Assembly (NCBI GenBank): GCA_003209585.1 | Contig: QCQJ01000011.1 | Span: 1-45,877, forward strand | Length of the DNA stretch: 45,877 nucleotides | Reading direction: 5' to 3' | Source: Prochlorococcus sp. AG-449-G23 | GTDB lineage: Bacteria; Cyanobacteriota; Cyanobacteriia; PCC-6307; Cyanobiaceae | In this document: positions 29,509 to 40,007 of the stretch, in pieces | Layout: every line of letters starts with the position of its first letter | Numbering within the stretch: the first letter of the stretch is position 1 | Notes under the pieces: generated by a model | The model's database searches: none | What the model was told of the DNA's origin: nothing | The model's input: the letters and a program-made list of their open reading frames with translations, nothing else | Position numbers and translations under genes: made by a program

Positions 29509-29533
29509 TTTTAATTTTATTTAAAAAAAGTAC

Positions 29534-30073
29534 TTACTTAATAATTTTTATTTCGTGATGATTCTCTACTATTTTTAGTTTATTTTTGTTCCAAGAATAT
29601 ATAACCCTAAATCTATAATTATCCGCATCTACAAGTCTTGTATGTTCAAGGATATACCAATCTTTGTAAGAAGATTCAAAAATCATTTCGTGTTCGTCGA
29701 CTTGTTTAATATTTGAAATCCCTCCATCATTGCTTAAATAAAAATTTTCCCTTATAAGTTGGTGACCTTTTAAGAATGCACGCATTTCTCCTTGTTCTTT
29801 ATATTGGGGATTTTCCTTAAAGAAATCATATGTTTTTTCAGGATACCAAGTAAATTTATAGTGCGATTCCCATTCAGATTTATTCTCAAGAGCTTGTATA
29901 TTTATATGCATACATAAATTGTATGTTTTTTGTACTTCTTCAATAAAATAGGTTCTATTGGATTTCCATAATCCAATATTTCTCGTAAACCACCTTTTTA
30001 AATTACTATTTAAATTAATTTCTGGAGGATTTTCGCCAAAATTAAGGTTTTTCTTTTGATTAATAGCAACCAT
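29534..30073 (-). CDS. Unknown soluble protein, possibly lipocalin-like
   Basis: A 179-residue protein without signal peptide or membrane segment. It is rich in Trp, Tyr and charged residues with a strand-like alternating pattern, for example WESHYKFTWYPEK, YKDWYILEHTRL, YRFRVIYSWNKNKLKI and a final ENHHEIKIIK. The opening NLKRWFTRNIGLWKSNRTYF recalls the first helix and strand of lipocalin-fold proteins such as the CpeS/CpcS bilin lyases, but I cannot confirm the family. It is divergent from sasA with a 107-bp gap. ATG start. Confidence 0.55.
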   Translation of the reverse strand: MVAINQKKNLNFGENPPEINLNSNLKRWFTRNIGLWKSNRTYFIEEVQKTYNLCMHINIQALENKSEWESHYKFTWYPEKTYDFFKENPQYKEQGEMRAFLKGHQLIRENFYLSNDGGISNIKQVDEHEMIFESSYKDWYILEHTRLVDADNYRFRVIYSWNKNKLKIVENHHEIKIIK

Positions 30074-30168
30074 ATATAAATTAAGCCTTATTTATTTCAT
30101 AGCTTATCTGTAAAATAAAAATAAATATCTTAATGTGTTTATAAGGATTAACAGCTTTTCAACACTTC

Positions 30169-30174
30169 AGAGGA
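30169..30174 (+). promoter_or_regulatory. Ribosome-binding site deciding the sasA TTG start
   Basis: AGAGGA at 30169-30174 sits six bases before the TTG at 30181, supporting that codon as the sasA start. Most genes in the window lack such a site. Confidence 0.55.
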
Positions 30175-30180
30175 AATCAT

Positions 30181-31299
30181 TTGAATGATAAAAAAGAGTT
30201 AAAATTAATACTTGTAGCAGCTAGAAATCAACTTTCTAGTAATGACATTAAGTCTCTGATAGCTTATTTAGAATCAGATGATTGTGAATTTGAGATATCC
30301 CTCCAGATTTCTGAACCCACAGAACAACCAGAATTACTTGAATTACATAGATTGGTTGCTATTCCCGCTCTCATAAAGCTTTCCCCTGCTCCAAAGCAAA
30401 TATTTGCTGGCAGTAATATTTTCTCTCAGTTGCAGAAATGGTTACCAAGGTGGACACAGGAAGGCTTAACGAAAAATCTAGGGATTAATTTACAACCATC
30501 AAAAATAGATTCAATAAGAACCCAAAAAGAATTCCTTTTGGAAGACGAACTTCTTGTCTTAAGACAAGAAAATGAGACATTAACAAAAAGAATAGAATCT
30601 CAAGAAAGATTACTAAGAATGGTAGCTCATGAATTAAGAACTCCGTTAACAGCTGCAACTTTGGCTATTCAAAGTCAAAAACTTGGACAAATAGATATTT
30701 CAAAATTGCAAGAAGTAATTAAAAGACGTCTTGAAGAAATTGAACTCTTATCTCAGGATCTTTTGGAGGTTGGAACAACAAAATGGGAAGCATTATTTAA
30801 TCCTCAAAAAATTGACTTAGGAAATATTAGTGCTGAAGTAATACTTGAATTGGAAAAATTCTGGAGATTGAGGAATATTGAAATTGATACTGATATTCCA
30901 TCTGATTTGCCTAGTGTATTTGCGGATCAAAGAAGAATGAGGCAAGTATTTTTAAATTTAATCGAAAATGCTATTAAATTTTCTAAAGACTCTGAATCTA
31001 TAAAAATTACTATGATTCACAAGACAAATCAATGGGTAGAAATAACAATTTGTGACAAAGGTGCAGGTATCCCTTTAAGCGAACAAAAAAGAATTTTTCT
31101 TGATAGAGTTAGGCTCCCAGAGACTTCTGAAGGAACTTCAGGATTTGGTATAGGCTTATCTGTATGTAGGAGAATAGTACAAGTCCATGGAGGAAGAATA
31201 TGGGTTGTATCTGAAATTGGTGTAGGTTCTTGTTTCCATTTTACTGTTCCTGTGTGGCAAGGACAAAACAAAGAGCAACAATACTTGACGAAAGGCTAG
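30181..31299 (+). CDS. sasA: Clock-output sensor histidine kinase SasA
   Basis: Kinase that reads the state of the KaiC clock protein and phosphorylates the RpaA regulator. The N-terminal 97 residues are a KaiB-like thioredoxin-fold domain ([19 protein letters not shown]... [19 protein letters not shown]), which is diagnostic for SasA. A coiled linker (110-145) leads to the HisKA box [10 protein letters not shown] with phospho-acceptor His150, then an HATPase domain with [17 protein letters not shown] and GFGIGLSV. Length 372 is normal. The start is TTG with AGAGGA six bases upstream. tRNA-Glu follows 40 bp downstream. Confidence 0.95.
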   Translation: MNDKKELKLILVAARNQLSSNDIKSLIAYLESDDCEFEISLQISEPTEQPELLELHRLVAIPALIKLSPAPKQIFAGSNIFSQLQKWLPRWTQEGLTKNLGINLQPSKIDSIRTQKEFLLEDELLVLRQENETLTKRIESQERLLRMVAHELRTPLTAATLAIQSQKLGQIDISKLQEVIKRRLEEIELLSQDLLEVGTTKWEALFNPQKIDLGNISAEVILELEKFWRLRNIEIDTDIPSDLPSVFADQRRMRQVFLNLIENAIKFSKDSESIKITMIHKTNQWVEITICDKGAGIPLSEQKRIFLDRVRLPETSEGTSGFGIGLSVCRRIVQVHGGRIWVVSEIGVGSCFHFTVPVWQGQNKEQQYLTKG

Positions 31300-31339
31300 C
31301 CTTACTCTTAGTTTTTAATAAGCTGTTTGCTAATTCCCT

Positions 31340-31412
31340 GGCCCCATCGTCTAGAGGCCTAGGACACCTCCCTTTCACGGAGGCGACAGGGGTTCGAATC
31401 CCCTTGGGGCTA
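31340..31412 (+). tRNA. trnE-UUC: tRNA-Glu (UUC anticodon)
   Basis: A 73-base cloverleaf. The acceptor stem GGCCCCA pairs with TGGGGCT, with a G:U first pair, and the discriminator base is A at 31412; the CCA tail is not encoded. The anticodon stem is CCTCC/GGAGG around loop CTTTCAC, with anticodon TTC at 31374-31376. The T stem AGGGG/CCCCT encloses TTCGAAT. In cyanobacteria this charged tRNA also feeds glutamyl-tRNA reductase, the entry to chlorophyll and heme synthesis. Boundaries were folded by hand. Confidence 0.97.
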
Positions 31413-31424
31413 TTACATAAAATT

Positions 31425-31964
31425 TCAAACTATTTCTGATGATTTAGCTTGCCTATCTACGGCAATTAAATTTTCGGAAAGATCTTTTTTTAGTCTTTTC
31501 TCTATCATGCCAATTGGCATCCACTGACAACCTTGAACAGTAAGGTCATAAATTAGTGAATTTTTTGAAGTATTTTTAATTCTTTGAATTTTCCAACTTC
31601 CCTCAAATTTTCTGAAATCCCCTTTAATTAAATTGAATTTTAATAAGCCAAGATCCTTATCTTCACGTAAATCGATAGTTACTTCAGCTGAAAATTTCAT
31701 GCCAAGGAAATCTTGAGCTCCAACTTGTTTAAGGTGGACATTATTTTCCTTTTGATATATTTTTTTGCTCGATAATAAATTTGGTATGAAGAGATTTAGT
31801 CGATCATAATCTGTCAAAACATTCCACAAAGAATCAAAACTCGCAGACGTTGTAAGTTGAGCTGCAAGTCGTCTTGTTCCGCCAGAAAGCTTTTCCATAG
31901 TTTGCTCAATTGTCCTGTAATCATTTTTTTTAGAATGATTTACTGATTCTTGAGGATTATTCAT
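31425..31964 (-). CDS. START/SRPBCC-fold protein (polyketide cyclase / Coq10-like)
   Basis: Lipid- or ligand-binding fold of the polyketide cyclase/dehydrase group. The core shows the usual opening strand and helix (AAQLTTSASFDSLWNVLTDYDR followed by PNLLSSKKI), then alternating strands VHLKQVGAQDFLGMKFSAEV and a C-terminal helix (GMIEKRLKKDLSENLIAVD). The motif VLTDYDRLNLFIPNL is typical. Length 179. Cyanobacterial relatives are common but the ligand is unknown. ATG start, convergent with tRNA-Glu. Confidence 0.8.
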   Translation of the reverse strand: MNNPQESVNHSKKNDYRTIEQTMEKLSGGTRRLAAQLTTSASFDSLWNVLTDYDRLNLFIPNLLSSKKIYQKENNVHLKQVGAQDFLGMKFSAEVTIDLREDKDLGLLKFNLIKGDFRKFEGSWKIQRIKNTSKNSLIYDLTVQGCQWMPIGMIEKRLKKDLSENLIAVDRQAKSSEIV

Positions 31965-32085
31965 AAATAAATTTTTTAATTAGATAAAAAAATTATTTCT
32001 GTGTAACTATACAGATAAAAACAACAAATAATGAAAAATGAAAATAATTTAATTTATTTATCCCGATCTCAAAACGTAACCATTT

Positions 32086-32102
32086 TTGTAAAATTACTAC
32101 AA
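32086..32102. promoter_or_regulatory. Palindrome upstream of petH, possible regulator site
   Basis: Arms TTGTA (32086-32090) and TACAA (32098-32102) flank seven bases, 45 bp before the petH ATG. GATAAT at 32118-32123 could be a -10 box. It resembles an NtcA box (GTA-N8-TAC) but the spacing is N7, so the assignment is weak. Confidence 0.3.
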
Positions 32103-32122
32103 ATTAAACTACAAATTGATAA

Positions 32123-33274
<1,152 letters not shown>

Positions 33275-33384
33275 GTCTTTGATTTTTAGATTTTGGTTGC
33301 ACTTACTAAATACTTTTTGGTTTAGACACAATATGTAGCTAATCTTAGAAAAAAAGAGGATTTTAAAAAAAGAATACTAAAAAT

Positions 33385-34908
33385 ATGTCTTCAGCTTTAA
33401 GTAATCCTCTAAGATTAGGTTTACGGCAGGAAAGAGTCATATCTCCACAATGCTTAGTAATATTTGGTGCCAGTGGAGATCTTACTCATAGAAAATTAAT
33501 ACCAGCCTTATTTGAACTCTATTTGCAAAGAAGAATTCCTAGTGAATTTGGAATAGTTGGTTGTGCGAGAAGACCTTGGACTGATAATGAGTTTAGAGAA
33601 AAGATGAAAGTAAAGCTATCCAATCAAATATCTGGAAAAGAAAGGGAGTGGGAACAATTCTCTAATTATCTTTTCTACGAGCCAGTTGACTTACAACAAA
33701 GTGATCATGTAGTAAGGCTTTCTAAAAGATTAAATGAAATTGATAAAACACAAGCTACTCATGGAAATCGAACATTTTATTTATCAGTATCTCCGAATTT
33801 CTATGCAAGTGGATGTAAAGCTCTTAAAGCAGCTTGCCTTTTAGACGACCCTAAGAAAAGTCGTCTAGTGATTGAAAAACCTTTTGGAAGAGATTATTCA
33901 AGTGCAAAAAAATTGAATAAGATAGTTCAAAGTTGTGCTGATGAAAGTCAGATTTATAGGATTGATCATTATTTAGGTAAAGAGACAGTTCAAAATATTC
34001 TTGTTTTGAGGTTTGCGAATACTATTTTTGAACCAATCTGGAACAGAAACTATATATCAAGTGTTCAAATTACTTCATCTGAAACAGTGGGTGTTGAAGA
34101 TAGAGCAGGTTATTACGAAAGCTCTGGTGCTTTAAGAGATATGCTTCAAAATCATATGACTCAAATGCTTGCAGTTACTGCTATGGAACCTCCTGGAAAG
34201 TTTGAACCAGAAGCAATAAGAAATGAAAAAGCTAAGGTTCTTCAAGCTTCAAAACTAGCTGATGAAAATGAACCGTGGAATTGTTGCATAAGAGGTCAAT
34301 ATGGAGAGGGAGGAAATATTTCAAATCGACTCAAAGGATATAGGCAGGAAGATGGTGTTAATTGTAATAGCACAACAGAAACTTATATTGCGACAAAAGT
34401 TTTCGTAGATAACTGGCGTTGGCAAGGGGTTCCTTTTTATTTGAGAACAGGGAAAAGACTACCTAAAAGACTTGGAGAAATAGTCTTGACTTTTAAAGAC
34501 GTTCCTGTTCATTTATTTGAATCAACAATAATAAATCCTGCCCCAAATCAACTTATTCTTAGAATTCAGCCAAATGAAGGTGCTACTTTCAAATTTGAGG
34601 TAAAATCACCTGGTTCTGGAATGAAATCAAGACCTGTTGAGATGGAATTTTCTTATGATGAATCATTTGGAGAACCCTCAGATGAAGGCTATGTAAGATT
34701 ATTAGCTGATGCAATGCTTTCTGACCCAACCTTATTTACTAGAAGTGATGAAGTAGAGGCAGCCTGGAAACTTTATACCCCATTAATCGAATTGATGGAT
34801 AATTCTCCTTGGAAGTTACCAATTTATAATTATGAATCTATGACATGGGGCCCTCCTGAGTCTGATCAATTACTTTCAAAAGATAATATTTTCTGGCGTA
34901 GACCTTAA
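33385..34908 (+). CDS. zwf: Glucose-6-phosphate dehydrogenase
   Basis: First enzyme of the oxidative pentose phosphate pathway, supplying NADPH in the dark. The NADP-binding motif GASGDLT is at 28-34 and the active-site RIDHYLGK at 192-199 (H195 binds substrate phosphate). Length 507 is normal. ATG start. opcA begins two bases after the stop, so the pair is co-transcribed, as is usual in cyanobacteria. Confidence 0.97.
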   Translation: MSSALSNPLRLGLRQERVISPQCLVIFGASGDLTHRKLIPALFELYLQRRIPSEFGIVGCARRPWTDNEFREKMKVKLSNQISGKEREWEQFSNYLFYEPVDLQQSDHVVRLSKRLNEIDKTQATHGNRTFYLSVSPNFYASGCKALKAACLLDDPKKSRLVIEKPFGRDYSSAKKLNKIVQSCADESQIYRIDHYLGKETVQNILVLRFANTIFEPIWNRNYISSVQITSSETVGVEDRAGYYESSGALRDMLQNHMTQMLAVTAMEPPGKFEPEAIRNEKAKVLQASKLADENEPWNCCIRGQYGEGGNISNRLKGYRQEDGVNCNSTTETYIATKVFVDNWRWQGVPFYLRTGKRLPKRLGEIVLTFKDVPVHLFESTIINPAPNQLILRIQPNEGATFKFEVKSPGSGMKSRPVEMEFSYDESFGEPSDEGYVRLLADAMLSDPTLFTRSDEVEAAWKLYTPLIELMDNSPWKLPIYNYESMTWGPPESDQLLSKDNIFWRRP

Positions 34909-34910
34909 AA

Positions 34911-36212
34911 ATGAAACCTCAACTAACACTCCAAACCCCATTAGAGCTTCCTTATCAGGAAATTTCAAATTACCTTAATAAATTGTGGATTTCAGAAGAT
35001 AAAGATAATACTGGAGCTAATACTTTTACATTAATGGTCTGGCAGCCTGCTTGGCTAGAACAATGTTTGGTTCAAAAAGGATTGGTAAATGGACCTATTA
35101 CTGGAAACTTAAGTCCAGAGATAATTGAAGTTGCTAAAAAATTTATATTAGATCAAGGACTTCCTATCACTACTTCCCTTCATAGTGAAGAATTATTGAA
35201 TTTGTTAAAGGAAAATTTATCTAATAAAGACTTTGAAGACTTTAGAGGACAATTTTTTGAATCATCAATAAGTACATTGAATCCAAGAAGATTAATAACT
35301 CTAGCGCCAACTTTAAATAGAAATTCAAATATCAAAACTTTTGTGTCCGCTTACTGTCCATTAAGTGATACTCCAGCGATGCAACCTATATGTGGAGATT
35401 TAGTTGTTATTAGGGGGGACTCAGCCTCAATATCTAATAAAGGATTAGAAATAATTGAGGAATTATCTATTGATGAATTACCTTCATGGTTGTGGTGGAA
35501 TGGGAGCTTGGATGAATCGCCTGAAATCTTCGAATATTTTACTAAATATGGTTTAAGGTTAATAATTGATACTGCTCTTGGATCGCCTAACAGATGTTTA
35601 AAAGTTTTAGATCAATTAAATAATTCAAATAAAGCTATTAATGATTTGAATTGGGTCAGGTTGAAAAATTGGAGGGAATCTTTGGCAATGATTTTTGATC
35701 CGCCTTCGAGGAGACCAATTTTAGATCATATTACTGATATTGATATTGATATCGCAGGAGATCATATGATTCAAGCTTTGTTTTTGATCTCATGGATTAG
35801 CGATAAACTTGGTTGGTCTTTTCTAAGAGTTGAAAGGGATAACGAATCAATAAAAATAGAGTTTAAAAGAATTAATGGCGAAATAATTTCTGCATCAATT
35901 AATCCTTTATCTTTGGGAAATCCAAGTATTCATTTAGGACAAGTTATCGGATTGAGGTTGATTTCAAAAATTAGTGAGATTCAAAAAAATAATACTTGTG
36001 TAATACTTGGATGTGAATCAGTGGAATGTATGAGACTTGAAGCAGGGGGAATGGCTAATATGGAATTATTAGAACAAGTTGTTCCAAATTCTTTCTCTAC
36101 ATCAGAGTATGATGTTAGTAAATTATTGGGAAGTAGTAGAGGTAATACAAGTCCTCTTTTTGAAAACTCTATTAAAATAGCCCTTCAAATATTTAATGGT
36201 TTTAATAACTAA
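34911..36212 (+). CDS. opcA: OpcA, assembly/activation protein of glucose-6-phosphate dehydrogenase
   Basis: Cyanobacterial partner that activates Zwf allosterically and links it to thioredoxin control. Recognised mainly by position two bases after zwf and by OpcA-like segments: TLMVWQPAWLEQCL, RLITLAPTLN, CPLSDTPAMQPICGDLVVIRG and LGCESVECMRLEAGG at the C-terminus. Length 433 fits. Several Cys residues are present that could serve redox control. A short D-I repeat (TDIDIDIAG) occurs near residue 275. The cobyrinate synthase gene follows three bases later. Confidence 0.92.
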   Translation: MKPQLTLQTPLELPYQEISNYLNKLWISEDKDNTGANTFTLMVWQPAWLEQCLVQKGLVNGPITGNLSPEIIEVAKKFILDQGLPITTSLHSEELLNLLKENLSNKDFEDFRGQFFESSISTLNPRRLITLAPTLNRNSNIKTFVSAYCPLSDTPAMQPICGDLVVIRGDSASISNKGLEIIEELSIDELPSWLWWNGSLDESPEIFEYFTKYGLRLIIDTALGSPNRCLKVLDQLNNSNKAINDLNWVRLKNWRESLAMIFDPPSRRPILDHITDIDIDIAGDHMIQALFLISWISDKLGWSFLRVERDNESIKIEFKRINGEIISASINPLSLGNPSIHLGQVIGLRLISKISEIQKNNTCVILGCESVECMRLEAGGMANMELLEQVVPNSFSTSEYDVSKLLGSSRGNTSPLFENSIKIALQIFNGFNN

Positions 36213-36215
36213 TAA

Positions 36216-37607
36216 ATGCCTTGTGTAATATCTTCTCCTTCAACTGATAGTGGGAAAACTACATTATCGCTTTTGATATCTTGTTGGGCGTTTTCAAAAG
36301 GTATAAAGATACAAACTTTCAAGGTTGGTCCAGATTATCTTGATCAGCAACAACTTAGTTCAATTGGCCAACCTATTTGTAGGAATTTAGATATTTTTTT
36401 AAGTGGTGAGGAATGGGTTCAAGAAAGTTTTTTTAAACATTCTTTGAAATATGAATTCTCATTAATTGAAGGAGCAATGGGTCTATTCGATGGATTAGGG
36501 TCAACATCTTATTCAAGCACAGCAAATGTCGCAAAACTTCTCAATACTCCAGTAATTTTTATCGTTAATGCTAGAGGTCAAGTAGCTTCTCTTTTGGCAA
36601 CCGTTCAAGGTTTTAGAGATTTTGATAGTGAGTTGTCAATAGCAGGAATTATATTTAACAACGTTAATTCAGATAGACATAAAAAGTTAATCAAAGAAGT
36701 TTTTAAAAATGAAGATATCGAAATTCTTGGTTTTTTACCATCTGATTCAAAAATAACTTTAAACAAAGCTAATTTAGGTTTGATTTCTCCATTGGATAAT
36801 GGTAAAGGTATTGATGTTGAATATTTTGCAAATTTCGCCGAAAGAAATCTTGATGTATTTTCTCTTATTAAATTCCTGAAATCTCCTCAAAAGAAAATAT
36901 TTAATTCTGTCATTTATGAAGATTTTATAATAGACAAAAGTAAACCTATCGCAATTGCAGAAGATAAAATTTTTCATTTTCAATACCCTGAAACTAAGGA
37001 GTTTTTGAGTGAAATAGGCATACCAATTATTTCATGGAGTATTTATGATGATGAAGAAATACCTGATGAGGCTTCTTCTTTAATTATTCCTGGTGGGTTC
37101 CCTGAAAAATATGCCGATCATATAAGTAACTCTATAAAAAGCTTAAATTCGTTAAGGAAATTCCGCAAAAATGGATTTATATATGCAGAGTGCGGAGGAA
37201 TGATGATTTTAGGAGACTTTATAAAAGATGAAAATGGTAATAATCATAAAATGAGTGGCATCCTCCCTTTTAAATCAAAAAAAGGTAAACTTTCAGTAGG
37301 TTATAGATACATTGAGGGTTTAAAAGATACTCCGATCATTAAACAAAATCAATTAATTAGAGGACATGAATTTCATTATTGGGAAATTGAAAATAATTTA
37401 TCTGAAATTGATTTAAGAAAAGCTGAGCATCAGAAGAAACTTCTTTCCCCATGGAAAATTAAATCTTGGAAAAATGAATACAAAAATGAAGGCTTTTTTG
37501 ATGAAAAATTACATGCAAGTTGGATTCATTTACATTTGCCAAGTTCTCCAGAAGTCGCAAAAAACTTTATAGATGCCACTCAAATTAGTTTTTCAAAGGA
37601 TTCTTAA
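36216..37607 (+). CDS. cobB: Cobyrinic acid a,c-diamide synthase (CbiA/CobB)
   Basis: ATP- and glutamine-dependent amidation of cobyrinate in (pseudo)cobalamin synthesis. The N-terminal ATPase has a P-loop variant SSPSTDSGKTT (6-16) and EGAMGLFDG. The C-terminal glutamine amidotransferase has Cys326 in YAECGGMMILG and His438 in SWIHLHLP. Length 463 is typical. ATG start three bases after opcA, so it sits in the petH/zwf neighbourhood without obvious functional link. Its end overlaps the leftward membrane gene by four bases. Confidence 0.92.
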   Translation: MPCVISSPSTDSGKTTLSLLISCWAFSKGIKIQTFKVGPDYLDQQQLSSIGQPICRNLDIFLSGEEWVQESFFKHSLKYEFSLIEGAMGLFDGLGSTSYSSTANVAKLLNTPVIFIVNARGQVASLLATVQGFRDFDSELSIAGIIFNNVNSDRHKKLIKEVFKNEDIEILGFLPSDSKITLNKANLGLISPLDNGKGIDVEYFANFAERNLDVFSLIKFLKSPQKKIFNSVIYEDFIIDKSKPIAIAEDKIFHFQYPETKEFLSEIGIPIISWSIYDDEEIPDEASSLIIPGGFPEKYADHISNSIKSLNSLRKFRKNGFIYAECGGMMILGDFIKDENGNNHKMSGILPFKSKKGKLSVGYRYIEGLKDTPIIKQNQLIRGHEFHYWEIENNLSEIDLRKAEHQKKLLSPWKIKSWKNEYKNEGFFDEKLHASWIHLHLPSSPEVAKNFIDATQISFSKDS

Positions 37608-38083
37608 TTTATTATCAAATCAAATATTTTGAGAGGAGAACCTAAAAAAAACATTCCAGGCAAAGTGATTAATGGTCCTAAAAAACTCCCCACCATTACC
37701 TCAATTTTTGTATGGCCAAGGGTTTCTTTTAAAAGTAATTCAGATTGAGGGTCTAGTTTTTTTGATAGTTTATTGATTTCTGCAGCTTGAATTCCAGCTG
37801 ATTTTCGAACCCCGCTAGCGTCATACATTACAATTAGTGCTACAGCAACTGACAATGCGAATATTGAGCTATCAAATCCTAATTCATAACCTATACCAGA
37901 TGTAGCACCAGTAATTAAGGCGGAATGACTTGAAGGCATGCCACCCGTCTCGAACATAATTCCAAATCTTATCTCTCCAGTTGAAAAGAAATTGAATACG
38001 ATTTTAAAAAATTGAGCTAGTAAACAGGATAATAAGCTCCAGAAAAGAACCGAATTATTAAAAAAGGCAAAAAACTCAGACAT
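37604..38083 (-). CDS. Divergent PAP2-related membrane protein (DUF212)
   Basis: Small integral membrane protein of the family annotated as acid phosphatase/vanadium haloperoxidase-related. The signature GGMPSSHSALITG (47-59) resembles the PAP2 catalytic motif with its histidine. Other conserved parts are MYDASGVRKSAGIQA (86-100) and LGHTKIEVMVGS. Three to four hydrophobic segments are seen (about 11-33, 55-66, 72-86, 135-155). Length 159 is normal. It lies 13 bp after crtE, so a role in prenyl phosphate hydrolysis is thinkable but unproven. ATG start. Confidence 0.85.
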   Translation of the reverse strand: MSEFFAFFNNSVLFWSLLSCLLAQFFKIVFNFFSTGEIRFGIMFETGGMPSSHSALITGATSGIGYELGFDSSIFALSVAVALIVMYDASGVRKSAGIQAAEINKLSKKLDPQSELLLKETLGHTKIEVMVGSFLGPLITLPGMFFLGSPLKIFDLIIN

Positions 38084-38096
38084 AAATTAAAACTAA

Positions 38097-38999
38097 TTAT
38101 CTGTCTCTATTTGTAATAAAGTCGGCTAACGATATTAAATGCTTTGCATCTGCACCCCAAGGTTCAATTGCTTTTTTTGATTTTTCAACCAAATCAAATG
38201 CTTTTTTCTTTGATTCCTCCATTCCAAGTAATTTAGGGTAAGTAGTTTTGTCAGCTAAAAGATCTTTGCCGGCAGTTTTGCCGAGCTTTTCACTGCTGGA
38301 AGTTAAATCAAGAATATCATCTATTATTTGGAAGGCTAAACCGATTCCCTCTGCATATGTTGTTAGAGCTTGTAATAGTTTTTTGTTAGCGCCTGCGATC
38401 ATCGCGCCTGTTCTTACGCAAGCCTTTAATAAAGCCCCAGTCTTATGAAGATGAATATATTCGAGAGTTTCAAGGTTAACTTCTTTGCCTTCGCATTCCA
38501 AATCAACAACTTGTCCCCCAACTAGGCCTGGTGCACCAGCAACCAAGGAAAGTTCACCAATTACATTTAATAATCTATTTGGATCGACTCCAGGACTTCT
38601 TAAAGAGACCATTTCAAAGGCCCTGGTTAATAAAGCATCGCCTGCAAGAATAGCTACTGCATCTCCATATACTTTATGATTTGTCGGCCTGCCTCTCCTT
38701 AAGTCATCATTATCCATTGCGGGCAGATCATCATGAATCAAGGACATAGTATGTATCATTTCTATTGCTACTGCAGTAGGAACAGCAAGAGATGGTTCTC
38801 CTCCAGCTAGTGAGCAAGATGCTAAACATAAAATTGGACGAATTCTTTTCCCTCCAGCTAAAAGGGAATATCTCATTGATTCTCTTAATATTTCTGGATT
38901 CTCCGGGCCCAAGGATAAATCAAGTGCTTCTTCTACAACCTTTTTTGTATTTTTAAGATATTTTTCAAAATCAGAAATACTATTTATAACTTCAGTCAT
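38097..38999 (-). CDS. crtE: Geranylgeranyl diphosphate synthase CrtE
   Basis: Makes GGPP for carotenoids, the chlorophyll phytyl tail and quinones. The first Asp-rich motif is DDLPAMDND (90-98) with the DDxxxxD spacing of short-chain bacterial enzymes, followed by LRRGRPT. The second is IIDDILD (near 223). The chain-length region MSLIHD ahead of it and the total length of 300 fit farnesyl/geranylgeranyl synthases. ATG start. It follows folD (37 bp) on the same strand. Confidence 0.93.
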   Translation of the reverse strand: MTEVINSISDFEKYLKNTKKVVEEALDLSLGPENPEILRESMRYSLLAGGKRIRPILCLASCSLAGGEPSLAVPTAVAIEMIHTMSLIHDDLPAMDNDDLRRGRPTNHKVYGDAVAILAGDALLTRAFEMVSLRSPGVDPNRLLNVIGELSLVAGAPGLVGGQVVDLECEGKEVNLETLEYIHLHKTGALLKACVRTGAMIAGANKKLLQALTTYAEGIGLAFQIIDDILDLTSSSEKLGKTAGKDLLADKTTYPKLLGMEESKKKAFDLVEKSKKAIEPWGADAKHLISLADFITNRDR

Positions 39000-39036
39000 T
39001 TTATACCTTTAGTAAAAAAAATTTTCATCTTGGAGT

Positions 39037-39933
39037 TTATGGCAAAAGGTCATTAAGAGTTGATGATAAACCAAATTGCTTTTGCCAGCTAAAAATAGTA
39101 TTTACAAGTAACATTGTTACTGTCATTGGTCCAACACCTCCTGGTACAGGTGTGTAAGCAAATACTTTAGAAATGACATCTTCTAATAATACATCGCCAC
39201 ATAATCTGGTTTGATTTTTATCGGAACTTTTTAATCTATGTATTCCAACATCAATAATTATTGCTCCTTCTTTCACAAAACTCGAATCTACAAGATTGGG
39301 TTTACCTGCAGCCGCAATTAGAATGTCTGCTTGTCTACAGACTTTATTCAAATTTAATGTTTTTGAATGAGTCATTGTTACCGTGCCATTTAGATTCAAC
39401 AACATAAGCGAAAGAGGTTTCCCAACAAGTAAACTTCTTCCAATGACAACAATTTTCTTTCCTTCAATTGTAATATTTTGGGATTTTAATAAATTTATGA
39501 TTCCAGCTGGTGTACATGATCTCATTGCAGGCTCATTTTTCACTAGTTTGCCGATGTTTATCTCATTTAGTCCATCTACATCTTTGCTTGGATTGATATA
39601 ACTTATCAATCGTTGCTCATCAAACTTGCTTGGAATAGGGAGTTGTAGCAAAATTCCATCAATATCGTTGTCAAAGTTTAGTTTTTTTATTAGTTGTTCA
39701 ACTTCTATTTGCTCTACATCATCTTTTAGATGAAAGATAAAGCTCTTTATCCCAACTCTTGAACATGCTTTTTCCTTGTTATTAACGTAAACTCCACTCG
39801 CTGGATCTTCACCTATTCTTATTACAGCCAAACCAGGAGTTCTTTTTGCAGTTTTTTTATTAATAGCAATATAGTTATTTAATCTTTCCTCAATTTCAAG
39901 AGATAATTTTTTACCGTCTAATTTTAATGACAT
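39037..39933 (-). CDS. folD: Methylenetetrahydrofolate dehydrogenase/cyclohydrolase FolD
   Basis: Bifunctional enzyme of one-carbon metabolism. Catalytic Tyr49 and Lys53 lie in [11 protein letters not shown]. The substrate motif [15 protein letters not shown], nucleotide motif [14 protein letters not shown] and C-terminal [14 protein letters not shown] are intact. Length 298 is normal. ATG start, with AAGGAG twelve bases upstream (39946-39951), one of the few good ribosome-binding sites here. Divergent from the HD-domain gene. Confidence 0.96.
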   Translation of the reverse strand: MSLKLDGKKLSLEIEERLNNYIAINKKTAKRTPGLAVIRIGEDPASGVYVNNKEKACSRVGIKSFIFHLKDDVEQIEVEQLIKKLNFDNDIDGILLQLPIPSKFDEQRLISYINPSKDVDGLNEINIGKLVKNEPAMRSCTPAGIINLLKSQNITIEGKKIVVIGRSLLVGKPLSLMLLNLNGTVTMTHSKTLNLNKVCRQADILIAAAGKPNLVDSSFVKEGAIIIDVGIHRLKSSDKNQTRLCGDVLLEDVISKVFAYTPVPGGVGPMTVTMLLVNTIFSWQKQFGLSSTLNDLLP

Positions 39934-40007
39934 TTAGAAAAACATCTCCTTTTTACACCTAGCATGCCTATAATTCTAAATTATTCAAATAGATTTACTA
40001 ATATTCT

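Noticed and set aside
31340..31412. tRNA-Glu as an integration site for a genomic island
   Set aside because: No integrase, no duplicated 3' end of the tRNA and no compositional change nearby; flanking genes are core genes.
35736..35758. GATATT tandem repeat inside opcA
   Set aside because: Three short in-frame units encoding alternating Asp-Ile; most likely chance in AT-rich coding sequence.
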